A stretch of 64,000 bases of DNA from JAEMQF01 sp963850525 (GTDB lineage Bacteria > Pseudomonadota > Gammaproteobacteria > Burkholderiales > Burkholderiaceae_C): NCBI GenBank assembly GCA_963850525.1, contig CAWKLQ010000008.1, forward strand, positions 1,785,900 through 1,849,899, written 5' to 3'. A program made the position numbers and the translations under genes. The notes under the pieces are model-generated. The model was not told the origin of the DNA, did not search any database, and saw only the letters and a program-made list of their open reading frames with translations. This document shows, in pieces, positions 1 to 8,138 of the stretch (the first letter of the stretch is position 1; every line of letters begins with the position of its first letter).

Positions 1-276
1 GGGCGAGATGAGGACACGCGACGATGCGTCGATCTCCACGTCCATCGCGTTGCCGAGGAACACGCGCTTCCAGCCGCTCGCGTCCATCGGCAGCGCGGCG
101 ACGCGGTCGCGGAATACCTCCCACGCCGGCCGCGGGAACAGCATCAACGAGCCCACCGGGTGCTTGGTCACGGTCAACTGGGTCACGCCCATCGCGGACA
201 GCAGCTCGCGATGACGCGCCGGCATGGCGAGCCGCCCTTTGTTGTCCAAGGTCAAGGCCGAAGGGCCTTGAAACAC
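1..276 (-). CDS. mraZ: MraZ transcriptional regulator, cut by the window edge
   Basis: MraZ is a DNA-binding AbrB-fold protein that represses the division and cell-wall (dcw) cluster, of which it is normally the first gene. About 92 codons are visible; the C-terminal part lies beyond base 1. Family landmarks are FQGPSALTLDNKGRL at the start, then TVTKHPVG, LMLFPRPAWE and FLGNAMDVEID. No ATG is available. GTG at 274-276 gives the family start (V/M)FQG and is preferred, but GTG at 277-279 and 286-288 are also in frame. The direct repeats just upstream are its own operator. The rest of the dcw cluster should follow to the left. Confidence 0.9.
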   Translation of the reverse strand, partial: MFQGPSALTLDNKGRLAMPARHRELLSAMGVTQLTVTKHPVGSLMLFPRPAWEVFRDRVAALPMDASGWKRVFLGNAMDVEIDASSRVLISP

Positions 277-283
277 CACGTTC

Positions 284-318
284 GCCACAAACCCCCACTA
301 AGATGCACTTTTCCCCAC
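284..318 (-). promoter_or_regulatory. MraZ operator box (10-bp spaced GTGGG repeats)
   Basis: Read on the minus strand, four pentamers follow one another at exactly 10-bp steps: GTGGG (318-314), GTGCA (308-304), GTGGG (298-294) and GTGGC (288-284). This matches the known MraZ box, direct GTGGG-type repeats separated by 5 bp in front of mraZ. Two units are perfect, two are degenerate. The array overlaps the -10 and transcription start region, as expected for autorepression. Confidence 0.8.
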
Positions 319-345
319 TGTAGCGCATCACCTCGGGAGGGTCAA
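317..345 (-). promoter_or_regulatory. Probable sigma70 promoter of mraZ
   Basis: On the minus strand TTGACC (345-340) is followed after a 17-bp spacer by TACAGT (322-317). The -35 matches five of six consensus bases and the -10 four of six. Transcription would start near 310, inside the MraZ repeats. Confidence 0.6.
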
Positions 346-346
346 T

Positions 347-580
347 TCGATTGCACCGAAAATTCAATCAAATCAAAGACTTAGCTTTGGAACTAAACGT
401 AACTTCACGAACCCGAATTTCCTTTGAAAATAACAACTTACGGCGCTGACTGAAAGCATTGGGTGAGATTAATCAAGCACCCACACTGCGCGGCGCGGCG
501 AATAAAGAGACAATCAAGGCTCCGCCGGCCGTGAAAACGTTCACGGTCGTATTGCCTCGCGACCCCAGTCAATCGAGACC
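347..580. other. AT-rich intergenic region upstream of the dcw cluster
   Basis: About 230 bases with clearly lower GC than the surroundings, especially 350-480. No convincing ORF, tRNA or terminator was seen. It probably carries upstream promoter elements for mraZ. Confidence 0.5.
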
Positions 581-832
581 ATGGCCACACGCCCATCCCC
601 ACCAAGCAGCACTGTCGACGCCGGACTCAAACTGCGCCAGACCCAGGCGGAATACACCGCGGCGCGCCCGATCAGCCAAGCGGGAATCAAGCCGATGATG
701 TCGAGTTCGAAGATGTACGTATGCCGGCGCTGCCAGGCCAACTTCAAGACCGGCAACGGCAAGCCCGACGCGCGCATCCCGGGGCTGGGCAAGTGCAACT
801 CCTGCCTCGCGGCAGGGCCGGCGACGGTGTAG
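581..832 (+). CDS. Small zinc-ribbon-like hypothetical protein
   Basis: An 83-residue ORF not recognised as a named family. Its C-terminal half has two cysteine pairs, VCRRC and KCNSC, about 25 residues apart, separated by a Gly/Lys/Pro-rich linker, the layout of a treble-clef or zinc ribbon. Third codon positions are mostly G/C, as in real genes here. There is no strong ribosome binding site. It stands alone between mraZ and a convergent NnrU-family gene. It could be spurious. Confidence 0.4.
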   Translation: MATRPSPPSSTVDAGLKLRQTQAEYTAARPISQAGIKPMMSSSKMYVCRRCQANFKTGNGKPDARIPGLGKCNSCLAAGPATV

Positions 833-845
833 GCAACGTCACTGC

Positions 846-1418
846 TCAGTGGATCGGCGCGACGCCGATTGCCCAGGCGTGCGCCCATAACAGAAGCACC
901 GCGTAAATCGCCAACCCGCCGACCACGGCGATCGCATCGTTCGCTGGCCGGGCCGGCAAGGCGGGGACCGTGCGCGCGGGTCGGCGCTTCAGCGAAATTC
1001 GGTCGGCAACCGCCCAGGCGAGAAACCCACCGAACAGCAGCACATCGGCAAGCGTGCCATTCACGAGCAAGTGGGCAAGCGCCCACAACTTGGTGGCGAG
1101 CAACATCGGGTGCTTGGCCGCCGTCTTGATTCGCCCCGGCAAATAAACCGCGAGCAGCAGCACGAACACGGGAAGCAGCAGCAGCAACGCCACGTGGCGC
1201 AGCGCGGGTGGTGGCGTGAACAGCACGATGGGATCCTGACGCGCCACGCCGTAGCCGTAAATCAAGAGCAGCAGGCCAATTCCAGAGACCACCGAGTACA
1301 GCCCCTTCCAGGCGGCTTCACCCCGCTGTGCGAGCTGCGCATCGCGCCATTGCGGCGCGACGATGGACACCGAGTGAATGCCGAGGAACAGAGCCAGGCC
1401 GACGATGAGCAAGGTCAC
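846..1418 (-). CDS. NnrU family membrane protein
   Basis: A 190-residue integral membrane protein with about five hydrophobic segments. The stretch KHPMLLATKLWALAHLLVNG (about residues 100-120) is the family hallmark; NnrU proteins are named for a role near nitric-oxide/nitrite reduction genes and resemble isoprenoid-biosynthesis membrane enzymes, but no reaction is established. A His pair and Arg/Lys clusters lie at the membrane boundary. It follows amt on the same strand with a ~95-bp gap, so co-transcription is possible. No denitrification genes are visible nearby. Confidence 0.75.
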   Translation of the reverse strand: MTLLIVGLALFLGIHSVSIVAPQWRDAQLAQRGEAAWKGLYSVVSGIGLLLLIYGYGVARQDPIVLFTPPPALRHVALLLLLPVFVLLLAVYLPGRIKTAAKHPMLLATKLWALAHLLVNGTLADVLLFGGFLAWAVADRISLKRRPARTVPALPARPANDAIAVVGGLAIYAVLLLWAHAWAIGVAPIH

Positions 1419-1512
1419 AGCGAACTCCGAAGCGCGCCTGAAGCAGGCGTGCGCAGTTTAGGACCTCAGGCTCACCGGCGCGGCCAGCGCAAGGCAGCGC
1501 CACGCGCGTGGT

Positions 1513-2715
1513 TCACCAATTCGCTTCGCGCTCCGGCGTCGCGCTGATGCGGTGGATCGCCAGATCGGCGCCGTCGAACTCTTCCTCCAGCGTCAGGCGC
1601 AGCCCCATCACCGCCTTCAAGACACCGTAGACGATGAAGCCCGCAACGAGCGCCCACGCCACGCCGAGCAGTGTGCCGATGAGCTGGCTCATGAAGGTCA
1701 CGCCACCCAGGCCGGCGAACGCGGTGCTGCCGAAAATGCCGCAGGCGATTCCGCCCCACGCGCCGCACAGGCCGTGCAGCGGCCAGACGCCGAGCACGTC
1801 GTCGATCTTCCACTTGTTCTGCGTCAGCGTGAACATGCTGACGAAGATGGCGCCAGCCACACCCCCCGTGGCCAGCGCGCCGATCGGATGCATCAGGTCG
1901 GATCCGGCGCACACCGCCACCAGGCCGGCGAGCGGCCCGTTGTAAACAAAACCCGGGTCGTTGCGGCCGAGCAGTGCCGCAACCAACGTGCCGCCCACCA
2001 TCGCCATCAGCGAATTCACTGCGACCAGCCCCGAGATCTTGTCGATGGTCTGCGCGCTCATCACATTGAAGCCGAACCAGCCCACCGCGAGCACCCACGC
2101 GCCGAGCGCAAGAAACGGAATGCTCGACGGCGGGTGCGCAGAGATCGCGCCGTCTTTGCGGTAGCGGTTGCTCCGTGCGCCGAGCAGCAGCACCGCAGGC
2201 AAGGCAAGCCAGCCGCCGACCGCGTGCACGACGATCGAGCCGGCGAAGTCGTGCAACTCGGCGCCTGTGTTCGCCTTGAGCCACGCCTGCACGCCGAAGG
2301 CGCCGTTCCACGCGACGCCCTCGAACAGCGGGTAGACCAGGCCGACGATCACCGCCGTGGCGATCAACTGCGGGCCGAAGCGCGCGCGCTCGGCAATTCC
2401 ACCGGAGATGATGGCCGGCACGGCTGCGGCAAACGTCAACAGGAAGAAGAACTTGACCAGGTCGTAGCCGTTCTTCGCCGCCAGCGTTTCCGCGCCGCTG
2501 AAGAACTGCACGCCGTAGGCGACCGAATAGCCGACGAAGAAGTACGCGATCGTCGACACACTGAAGTCGACGAGGATCTTCACCAGCGCATTCACCTGGT
2601 TCTTCTTGCGCACCGTGCCGAGTTCGAGGAAGGCGAAGCCCGAGTGCATGGCCAGCACCATGATGGCGCCGAGCAGGATGAAAAGGGCATCGCTGCCTTG
2701 TTTGAGTTGTTCCAT
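1513..2715 (-). CDS. amt: Ammonium transporter Amt
   Basis: A 400-residue Amt/Mep/Rh channel with about eleven membrane helices. It takes up ammonium across the inner membrane. The twin pore histidines are visible in the contexts SIVVHAVGGW and PLHGLCGAWG. The N-terminus is already in the membrane, with no separate signal peptide. The usual glnK partner is not adjacent, so PII control would come from elsewhere. The C-terminal tail LTLEEEFDGADLAIHRISA is the typical cytoplasmic latch. A second, badly frameshifted amt at 62.6-64.0 kb is unrelated in sequence context. Confidence 0.95.
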   Translation of the reverse strand: MEQLKQGSDALFILLGAIMVLAMHSGFAFLELGTVRKKNQVNALVKILVDFSVSTIAYFFVGYSVAYGVQFFSGAETLAAKNGYDLVKFFFLLTFAAAVPAIISGGIAERARFGPQLIATAVIVGLVYPLFEGVAWNGAFGVQAWLKANTGAELHDFAGSIVVHAVGGWLALPAVLLLGARSNRYRKDGAISAHPPSSIPFLALGAWVLAVGWFGFNVMSAQTIDKISGLVAVNSLMAMVGGTLVAALLGRNDPGFVYNGPLAGLVAVCAGSDLMHPIGALATGGVAGAIFVSMFTLTQNKWKIDDVLGVWPLHGLCGAWGGIACGIFGSTAFAGLGGVTFMSQLIGTLLGVAWALVAGFIVYGVLKAVMGLRLTLEEEFDGADLAIHRISATPEREANW

Positions 2716-2847
2716 GTTGCAGTGCCCACAAAAGAATCCGAAAGGGCAACGGGCGCAGACTGATGAGCCTCATTGCGGCGTGCGGGCGAGATGATACGCA
2801 CCGTCGCGCGCAGGCCACCGCGGCGCGGCCTGGCGCCGCGCGCTCGT

Positions 2848-4056
2848 TCAGTTCGACTCTTTGATGAGGCGCCCGCTCGCCGCCTGGATGGGCCGCGCGT
2901 TCATCGGATACAGGCGCGCGAAGATGCCGATCTGCTCCAGCGAGACCTGCACCGGCTGCTTCATCACCATCCACAACACGCCTTCGCTGCAAGGCGGCGT
3001 CGTCAGCGAACCCATGTAGGTAAAGTAGTTGCGCTCGGCAGGCAGCAAGGCATTCAGGTCGAGCATCGCTCGGGCCGGAACTTCTTCGCCCTTTTCGAGC
3101 GGCAGGTTGTTCCACACGGTTTGCACGAGCGGGTGCGCGCTGCCCTGATCGAGCAGGACCGCGACCACCGCCAGGCGCCCTTCCATGTCCTTGTGCACGA
3201 GGTGCGCGACCATCTCGAACTGGCGCCCGTCGACGCGCTCTTCCGAGGGGCGGTGAAAGTGGAACTGCACCAGGGAGTAGCGCCGCCCCATGACTTCGAT
3301 CGTGTTGCCGCCGGCGACATTGACCTGCACCGTGTGGCCGTTGTCGATGACGCGAAAGGCGCTCGGACGGTAATCGAACAGCACCGGGTCGAGCTGCAGC
3401 TTCATGCCGTCGCGAATGTCGATCGGGCTTTGCCGCTCGCCGCTCGTGCACTTGATGAATTCCGGCTTGAGCTTGCCCCAGCTTTGCGGGCCAGCGTCGC
3501 CCTGGTAGGACCAGTGGCCCGCCGCCGCCTGGCCCTGCCCGGCTTTGGCCGCAGCCTTCCTCTTCGGCGCCGCATGCGCCGCCGCGACCTTGGCTGGCGT
3601 GGTGGGCACCGGCGACTGCGCCGCAACGCGCAGCGCCTGCCCGTTGTCGACCTGGGCCGCACCGAGACGTTGCGCAAGCCTTTCGCGCACCACGTCCATC
3701 GGATCGAGAACGACTCGGCTGGCGCGACGCCGCCCGGGCGACTCCGCCGGCTCGCGATCTGCGGCCTGAGCCTGCGCCCCGCCCTTGGCGTCTTTGCGCG
3801 GCTTGGCTGCCGGTTCCGCAGGATCCGGCTTGGCGGCGGCTGACGCGGCATCGTCAACGACGACGGTTTTTGCCTTGCGTGATTTTTTCGCCACCGGTGG
3901 GTCGTGTTCCGCCGCAGCCGCCGATTCCGCAACTGCCCCGAGCGGCGCAAGGGCCAGGACGCAGGCGCAAACGAGGGCCAACCAAAGTTCTGGCGATTTC
4001 CAGGCAAGGGGGGCAACGGCGGCGTGCATGGTCGTCTGGGCTCCGAACAGGGGCAC
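2848..4056 (-). CDS. Secreted alpha-class carbonic anhydrase with long N-terminal extension
   Basis: A 402-residue protein. After an N-terminal hydrophobic export signal (about residues 20-45) comes a ~130-residue Ala/Lys/Pro-rich low-complexity region, then an alpha-carbonic anhydrase domain from about HWSYQGD. Family landmarks are GERQSPIDI, the zinc ligands in QFHFHRPSEE and AHLVHKD, and LTTPPCSEGV. It interconverts CO2 and bicarbonate, probably in the periplasm. The extension is unusual for the ~220-residue bacterial enzymes and may tether it to the envelope. ATG at 4027-4029 is an alternative start. Confidence 0.9.
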   Translation of the reverse strand: MPLFGAQTTMHAAVAPLAWKSPELWLALVCACVLALAPLGAVAESAAAAEHDPPVAKKSRKAKTVVVDDAASAAAKPDPAEPAAKPRKDAKGGAQAQAADREPAESPGRRRASRVVLDPMDVVRERLAQRLGAAQVDNGQALRVAAQSPVPTTPAKVAAAHAAPKRKAAAKAGQGQAAAGHWSYQGDAGPQSWGKLKPEFIKCTSGERQSPIDIRDGMKLQLDPVLFDYRPSAFRVIDNGHTVQVNVAGGNTIEVMGRRYSLVQFHFHRPSEERVDGRQFEMVAHLVHKDMEGRLAVVAVLLDQGSAHPLVQTVWNNLPLEKGEEVPARAMLDLNALLPAERNYFTYMGSLTTPPCSEGVLWMVMKQPVQVSLEQIGIFARLYPMNARPIQAASGRLIKESN

Positions 4057-4153
4057 CCCAGGGAACTGGGTGTCAGGCCCAATATCGGCGGCTCGAGCGC
4101 CGGCTTGAGGGCGACTGCGCCCTGCGCGGCGCGAGCGACTTGCGAATTAGTGT

Positions 4154-4592
4154 GAAGCGAGCCGATAGGCCGGATTCTGTGCACCCACTCGGCCTTGCAG
4201 CCGTGCAGGCGTGACCGCCATTCCTCTGGGCCGTGCATCACTGCACGGCTCGATGCCACCTACCCGCCGGCTCCGCGGGCCGCCTCAATGCCGGCCTATT
4301 TGGTGTTGCTGCGCGTAGAGATTGCCCGTTTCACCCGGTCTTTGAGGCTGCGCCTCAAATCCCGCAGGGCTTGCGCCCTGCCGTCCCGAACTCCTAAGAG
4401 CCCGGCCCTTTTGGGGGCCATTTGCGAGCCGCGCAAGCGCGTCTCGCGAAGGGCAACGACCGACTCGTCTCTGTTGCTCTGATCCTCACCTCACGGTGGA
4501 CAGCCGTTAGCTGCTACGCCGCCCTGTGCAGTCCGGACCTTCCTCCAGTGCGCCCTTTCGGGCCTTGCACCAGCGGCGGTCTGGCTTGCTTC
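4154..4592 (-). ncRNA. rnpB: RNase P RNA (rnpB)
   Basis: Minus-strand catalytic RNA of about 439 nt that processes tRNA 5' ends. The conserved 5' core GGAGGAAGGTCCGGACTGCA is present. So are the distal bases ACAGAATCCGGCCTATCGGC near the 3' end. The ends GAAGCAAGCC (4592-4583) and GGCTCGCTTC (4163-4154) form helix P1 with one mismatch, which sets the boundaries. The ORFs crossing it are not genes. It is divergent from cysK. Confidence 0.95.
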
Positions 4593-4698
4593 ACGAGGGC
4601 GATTGTCCCACGCGTTGCAGTGAGTCCTGCGCGCAGCCGCGCAGCCGCGTCGCCTTGCGGCATCATTGCGCCTCTACAGGCGCACGAGGATACACACC

Positions 4699-5613
4699 AT
4701 GAAATTCGAGAACGTCCTGCAAAGCATAGGCAACACGCCGCACATCCGAGTGAACCGCTTGTTCGGTGCGGCGCAGGTGTGGATCAAGTCCGAGCGCGCC
4801 AATCCCGGCGGCTCGATCAAAGACCGGATTGCGCTGGCGATGGTCGAAGACGCCGAGCGCAGTGGCGCGCTTCGGCTCGGCGGCACGATCGTCGAACCCA
4901 CCTCCGGCAATACCGGCATCGGCTTGGCGATGGTCGCTGCCGTGAAGGGCTACAAGCTCGTGCTCGTCATGCCTGACAGCATGAGCATCGAACGGCGCCG
5001 GCTGATGCTCGCCTACGGCGCGACGTTCGAACTCACGCCGCGCGAAAAAGGCATGAAGGGTTCGATCGCACGCGCGCAGGAAATCGTCGCTGCCACGCCC
5101 GGCGCGTGGATGCCGCAGCAATTCGAGAATCCGGCCAACATCGAGGTGCATGTGCACACCACCGCTGCGGAGATCGCCACCGACTTCCCGCAGGGGCTGG
5201 ACGCCCTCATCACCGGCGTGGGCACAGGCGGCCACATCACCGGCTGCGCGCGGGTCCTCAAAGCGAAGTGGCCGAAGCTGAAAGTGTTTGCCGTTGAGCC
5301 AACGGCGTCGCCCGTCATCAGCGGTGGCCAGCCCTCACCGCACCCGATTCAAGGCATCGGCGCGGGCTTCATCCCGAAAAATCTTCAGACCGACCTGCTC
5401 GACGGCGTGATCCAGGTCGAGGCCGAAGCGGCGCGCGAAATGGCGCGGCGCTGCGCGCGCGAAGAAGGCGTCTTGGTCGGCATCTCGTCGGGCGCAACTT
5501 TGGCGGCGATCGCGCAAAAACTGCCCGACCTGCCGAGGGGCGCCACCGTGCTCGGCTTCAATTACGACACGGGCGAGCGCTACTTGTCGATCGAGGGCTT
5601 CCTGCCGGCCTGA
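4699..5613 (+). CDS. cysK: Cysteine synthase A (O-acetylserine sulfhydrylase)
   Basis: A 304-residue fold-type II PLP enzyme that makes L-cysteine from O-acetylserine and sulfide. The PLP lysine is Lys41 in NPGGSIKDR; the substrate loop TSGNTGIG and the phosphate-binding GVGTGGHITG follow. The pattern MPDSMSIERR and the PIQGIGAGFIP motif fit CysK rather than CysM. The start ATG at 4699 is preferred over an upstream in-frame ATG because the protein then begins MKFENVLQSIGNTP, as in relatives. The 3' end overlaps the convergent DUF3025 gene. Confidence 0.95.
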   Translation: MKFENVLQSIGNTPHIRVNRLFGAAQVWIKSERANPGGSIKDRIALAMVEDAERSGALRLGGTIVEPTSGNTGIGLAMVAAVKGYKLVLVMPDSMSIERRRLMLAYGATFELTPREKGMKGSIARAQEIVAATPGAWMPQQFENPANIEVHVHTTAAEIATDFPQGLDALITGVGTGGHITGCARVLKAKWPKLKVFAVEPTASPVISGGQPSPHPIQGIGAGFIPKNLQTDLLDGVIQVEAEAAREMARRCAREEGVLVGISSGATLAAIAQKLPDLPRGATVLGFNYDTGERYLSIEGFLPA

Positions 5614-6289
5614 AGACTGCCGCGTCGGCGTAAAAACTCGGGTCCTCGTTGCCCGGCCACCAGCCGGGAACGCCGAGCACAGGCAAGGGTGCGAACGGTG
5701 CACTCGCCGGATCGGGTAGGTCGGGCGCGCGCTCGGCGTCACCCAGCCACACGTGCGCCGCGATCGCCTTGCGCGGCTGCACGAGCTTTTCCAACAGCGC
5801 GTGGCCGACGAGGATGAGCTGTGCACTCGGCCACTGCCCGCGCTCGGCGACGAACAGCTCATGCCAATCGCGCTGCTGCAATGCGCGCAGCAAGGTCTCG
5901 GGTGCGACGAACAGGGCACCGTTCTCGTCGAACAAGGTCAGGTGGTCGCGCGCCGCGCCGCGGGCTGCCGTCACGCCGTCTCGGTCGATTTCAGCCGCGT
6001 GCAGCAGATTCAGGCGACGCTTCAGCGCCGTGAAACGCAGCCACACCAGGCCGTTGAAGAAGTCGTGCAGGTTGTCGCGTGTCGGCACGCAGGCGGTGCG
6101 CGCGACGAAAGTTTCGTAGGGCTCAGCGCCTTGCGCCAGAGGCGCGACGAACTGCGGCGCGCCGAGACTGCGCTGCCCATTCAGCGCCATCGCGACGCTC
6201 GCCCCCGCGGCGAGACTGCGAGCCGCTGCCACGCCGAGTTCGCGGTACGGCGCGAACCACGGTTGCTGCCAATCGATGGCCGGCAGCAA
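5558..6289 (-). CDS. DUF3025 family protein
   Basis: A conserved proteobacterial protein of unknown function. Landmarks are DNLHDFFNGLVWLRF, LTLFDENGALF and GVPGWWPGNEDPSFY. No ATG is available: TTG at 6287-6289, preceded by GGAGG at the stop of the NYN gene, is chosen. GTG at 6320-6322, inside the NYN gene, is the alternative. It is the third gene of the pyrC-NYN-DUF3025 set and is probably translationally coupled. The last ~18 codons run over the end of convergent cysK; the family body ends near AAVFRP. Confidence 0.8.
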   Translation of the reverse strand: MLPAIDWQQPWFAPYRELGVAAARSLAAGASVAMALNGQRSLGAPQFVAPLAQGAEPYETFVARTACVPTRDNLHDFFNGLVWLRFTALKRRLNLLHAAEIDRDGVTAARGAARDHLTLFDENGALFVAPETLLRALQQRDWHELFVAERGQWPSAQLILVGHALLEKLVQPRKAIAAHVWLGDAERAPDLPDPASAPFAPLPVLGVPGWWPGNEDPSFYADAAVFRPAGSPRSTSSARPCRN

Positions 6290-6296
6290 GGGCGCG

Positions 6297-7052
6297 TCAC
6301 CTCCGGGCAGGCTTGGCGGCACGCTTCTCGCGAATTGACACGTCGGACTTGCCTTCGTTGGCCCACTCGAACAATTGGCTCGCGACGAGCAACTTGCTGA
6401 GCGTCGCGTAGCCATAGTTGCGCGGGTCGAACGACGCCTGATTGGCAATTTGCTGACCCACTGCGCCGACGCGCGCCCAGCCCTCGTCGTCGGCCGCGGC
6501 TTGCACGGCGTTGCGCAGCAACGCGACGAGTTTCGCGTCACGCTTGAGTTGTGCCCCGGGCACGCGCAGCGGCGCTGCCGGCGAGTCGTCACCCGGCTCC
6601 AAAGCAGCGTTGCCGCCGAGTTTGTCGAGGAACAAGAACCGCGAACACGCGTTGACAAACGGCTCGGGAGTCTTCTGCCCGCCAAAGCCGTACACCGCAG
6701 CGCCTTTTTCGCGCAAGTGCATGACGAGAGGTGTGAAGTCGGCGTCGGAGGAGACGATGCCGAATGCGTCGGGCCGGTCGTTGTAGAGCAGCGCGAGCGC
6801 GTCGATGACCATCGCCATGTCGCTCGCGTTCTTGCCCTTGCTGTAGTCGAACTGCTGCATCGGCCGGATCGCGTGTTCGTGCAACACCTCCTCCCAACCC
6901 TTCAACTCGGCCTTCTTCCAGTTGCCGTAGGCGCGCCGGATGCTCGTCTCGCCGAACGTCGACAGCTCGTTGAGGATCAGGTCGATCTTCTTTGCCGGCG
7001 AGTTGTCGGCGTCGATGAGCAGCGCAACGCGCGGCTTGCGGTCATTCGTCAT
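6297..7052 (-). CDS. NYN-domain (LabA-like) protein with LOTUS/OST-HTH C-terminus
   Basis: A 251-residue protein. The N-terminal NYN (PIN-like) RNase domain has acidic residues in ALLIDADN, KGKNASDMAMVIDA and GIVSSDADFTPLV, the expected metal-binding set. The C-terminal ~80 residues resemble an OST-HTH/LOTUS RNA-binding module (LLRNAVQAAADDEGW to SQLFEWANE). This suggests an RNA-cleaving or RNA-binding role. The start ATG overlaps the pyrC stop (ATGA), and a GGAGA lies ahead, so translation is coupled to pyrC. Confidence 0.85.
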   Translation of the reverse strand: MTNDRKPRVALLIDADNSPAKKIDLILNELSTFGETSIRRAYGNWKKAELKGWEEVLHEHAIRPMQQFDYSKGKNASDMAMVIDALALLYNDRPDAFGIVSSDADFTPLVMHLREKGAAVYGFGGQKTPEPFVNACSRFLFLDKLGGNAALEPGDDSPAAPLRVPGAQLKRDAKLVALLRNAVQAAADDEGWARVGAVGQQIANQASFDPRNYGYATLSKLLVASQLFEWANEGKSDVSIREKRAAKPARR

Positions 7053-8089
7053 GCAAGTCTCCAGGTCAAGATCTCGCCGCCACCCAAAGGTTTGAGCGTG
7101 GTGTCGCCAAACGGCACGGCCTCGGGCGGGGTCCAGGGTTCGCGGCGCAGCGTCACGCTGCCTTGGTTGCGCGGCAGGCCGTAAAAATCGGCGCCGTGGT
7201 GGCTCGCAAAGCCTTCGAGGCGATCCAGGGCGCCGGCAGCGTCGAAGGCCTGCGCATACAGCTCGAGCGCACACAGCGCCGTGTAGCACCCGGCGCAGCC
7301 GCTGGCGTGTTCTTTCAGCGCGGCGGCGTGCGGCGCGCTGTCGGTACCGAGAAAGAATTTCGGGCTTCCCGAAGTCGCCGCAGCGACCAGCGCCTGGCGG
7401 TGCACTTCACGCTTGAGCACGGGCAGACAGTAGTAATGCGGGCGCAGCGCGGCGGCGCCGTTCGGCCCAAGAAAAATCGCGTTGCGGTTGTAGAGCAAGT
7501 GGTGCGCCGTGATCGTGGCCGCGGTGTTCGCGCCGGCCTGCGCGACGTACTGCGCAGCCTCGCGCGTCGTGATGTGCTCGACGACGATCTTCAGCTCGGG
7601 GAAGTCGCGCCGCAGCGCGGTAAGGTGTGTGTCGATGAATACCTTCTCGCGGTCGAAGATGTCAATCTGCGGGTCGGCGACTTCGCCGTGCACGAGCAGG
7701 AGCATGCCTTCGGATTGCATCGCCTCCAGCGTCGCACTCACCTTGCGCAAATCGGTCACGCCGGCGTCGCTGTTCGTCGTCGCACCGGCCGGATAAAGCT
7801 TGACGGCGACGATACCCGCTTCGCGCGCTTTGCGGATTTCCTCCGGCGCCAAGCGATCGGTCAGGTACAGCGTCATGAGCGGCTCGAACGCGAGCCCCTT
7901 CGGCACGGCGCGCAGAATTCGCTCGCGATACGCCAGCGCCTGCTCGGTGGTCGTGACGGGCGGCCGCAGGTTGGGCATGATCGCGGCTCGGGCGAACTGG
8001 TGTGCGCTGTGCGGCACCACCGCGGCGAGTGCGGCGCCGTCGCGAACGTGCAGGTGCCAGTCGTCGGGGCGCGCGATCGTCAGTGCCAT
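7049..8089 (-). CDS. pyrC: Dihydroorotase
   Basis: A 346-residue zinc amidohydrolase that closes carbamoyl-aspartate to dihydroorotate in pyrimidine synthesis. The metal ligands are in DDWHLHVRDG, the carboxylated lysine in VAVKLYPAG, and further histidines in VEHITT and TAHHLL; GTDSAPH supplies the catalytic Asp. This is the short PyrC type of proteobacteria. The ATG at 8089 matches the family start. The stop overlaps the NYN start by 4 bp. Confidence 0.95.
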   Translation of the reverse strand: MALTIARPDDWHLHVRDGAALAAVVPHSAHQFARAAIMPNLRPPVTTTEQALAYRERILRAVPKGLAFEPLMTLYLTDRLAPEEIRKAREAGIVAVKLYPAGATTNSDAGVTDLRKVSATLEAMQSEGMLLLVHGEVADPQIDIFDREKVFIDTHLTALRRDFPELKIVVEHITTREAAQYVAQAGANTAATITAHHLLYNRNAIFLGPNGAAALRPHYYCLPVLKREVHRQALVAAATSGSPKFFLGTDSAPHAAALKEHASGCAGCYTALCALELYAQAFDAAGALDRLEGFASHHGADFYGLPRNQGSVTLRREPWTPPEAVPFGDTTLKPLGGGEILTWRLA

Positions 8090-8138
8090 GCGGGCATTCT
8101 CGCACCCAGGTGCGGCGCAGAACCTCAGGCCGGCGCGC

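Noticed and set aside
4195..4976. ORFs across 4.2-4.7 kb
   Set aside because: They overlap the RNase P RNA and its promoter.
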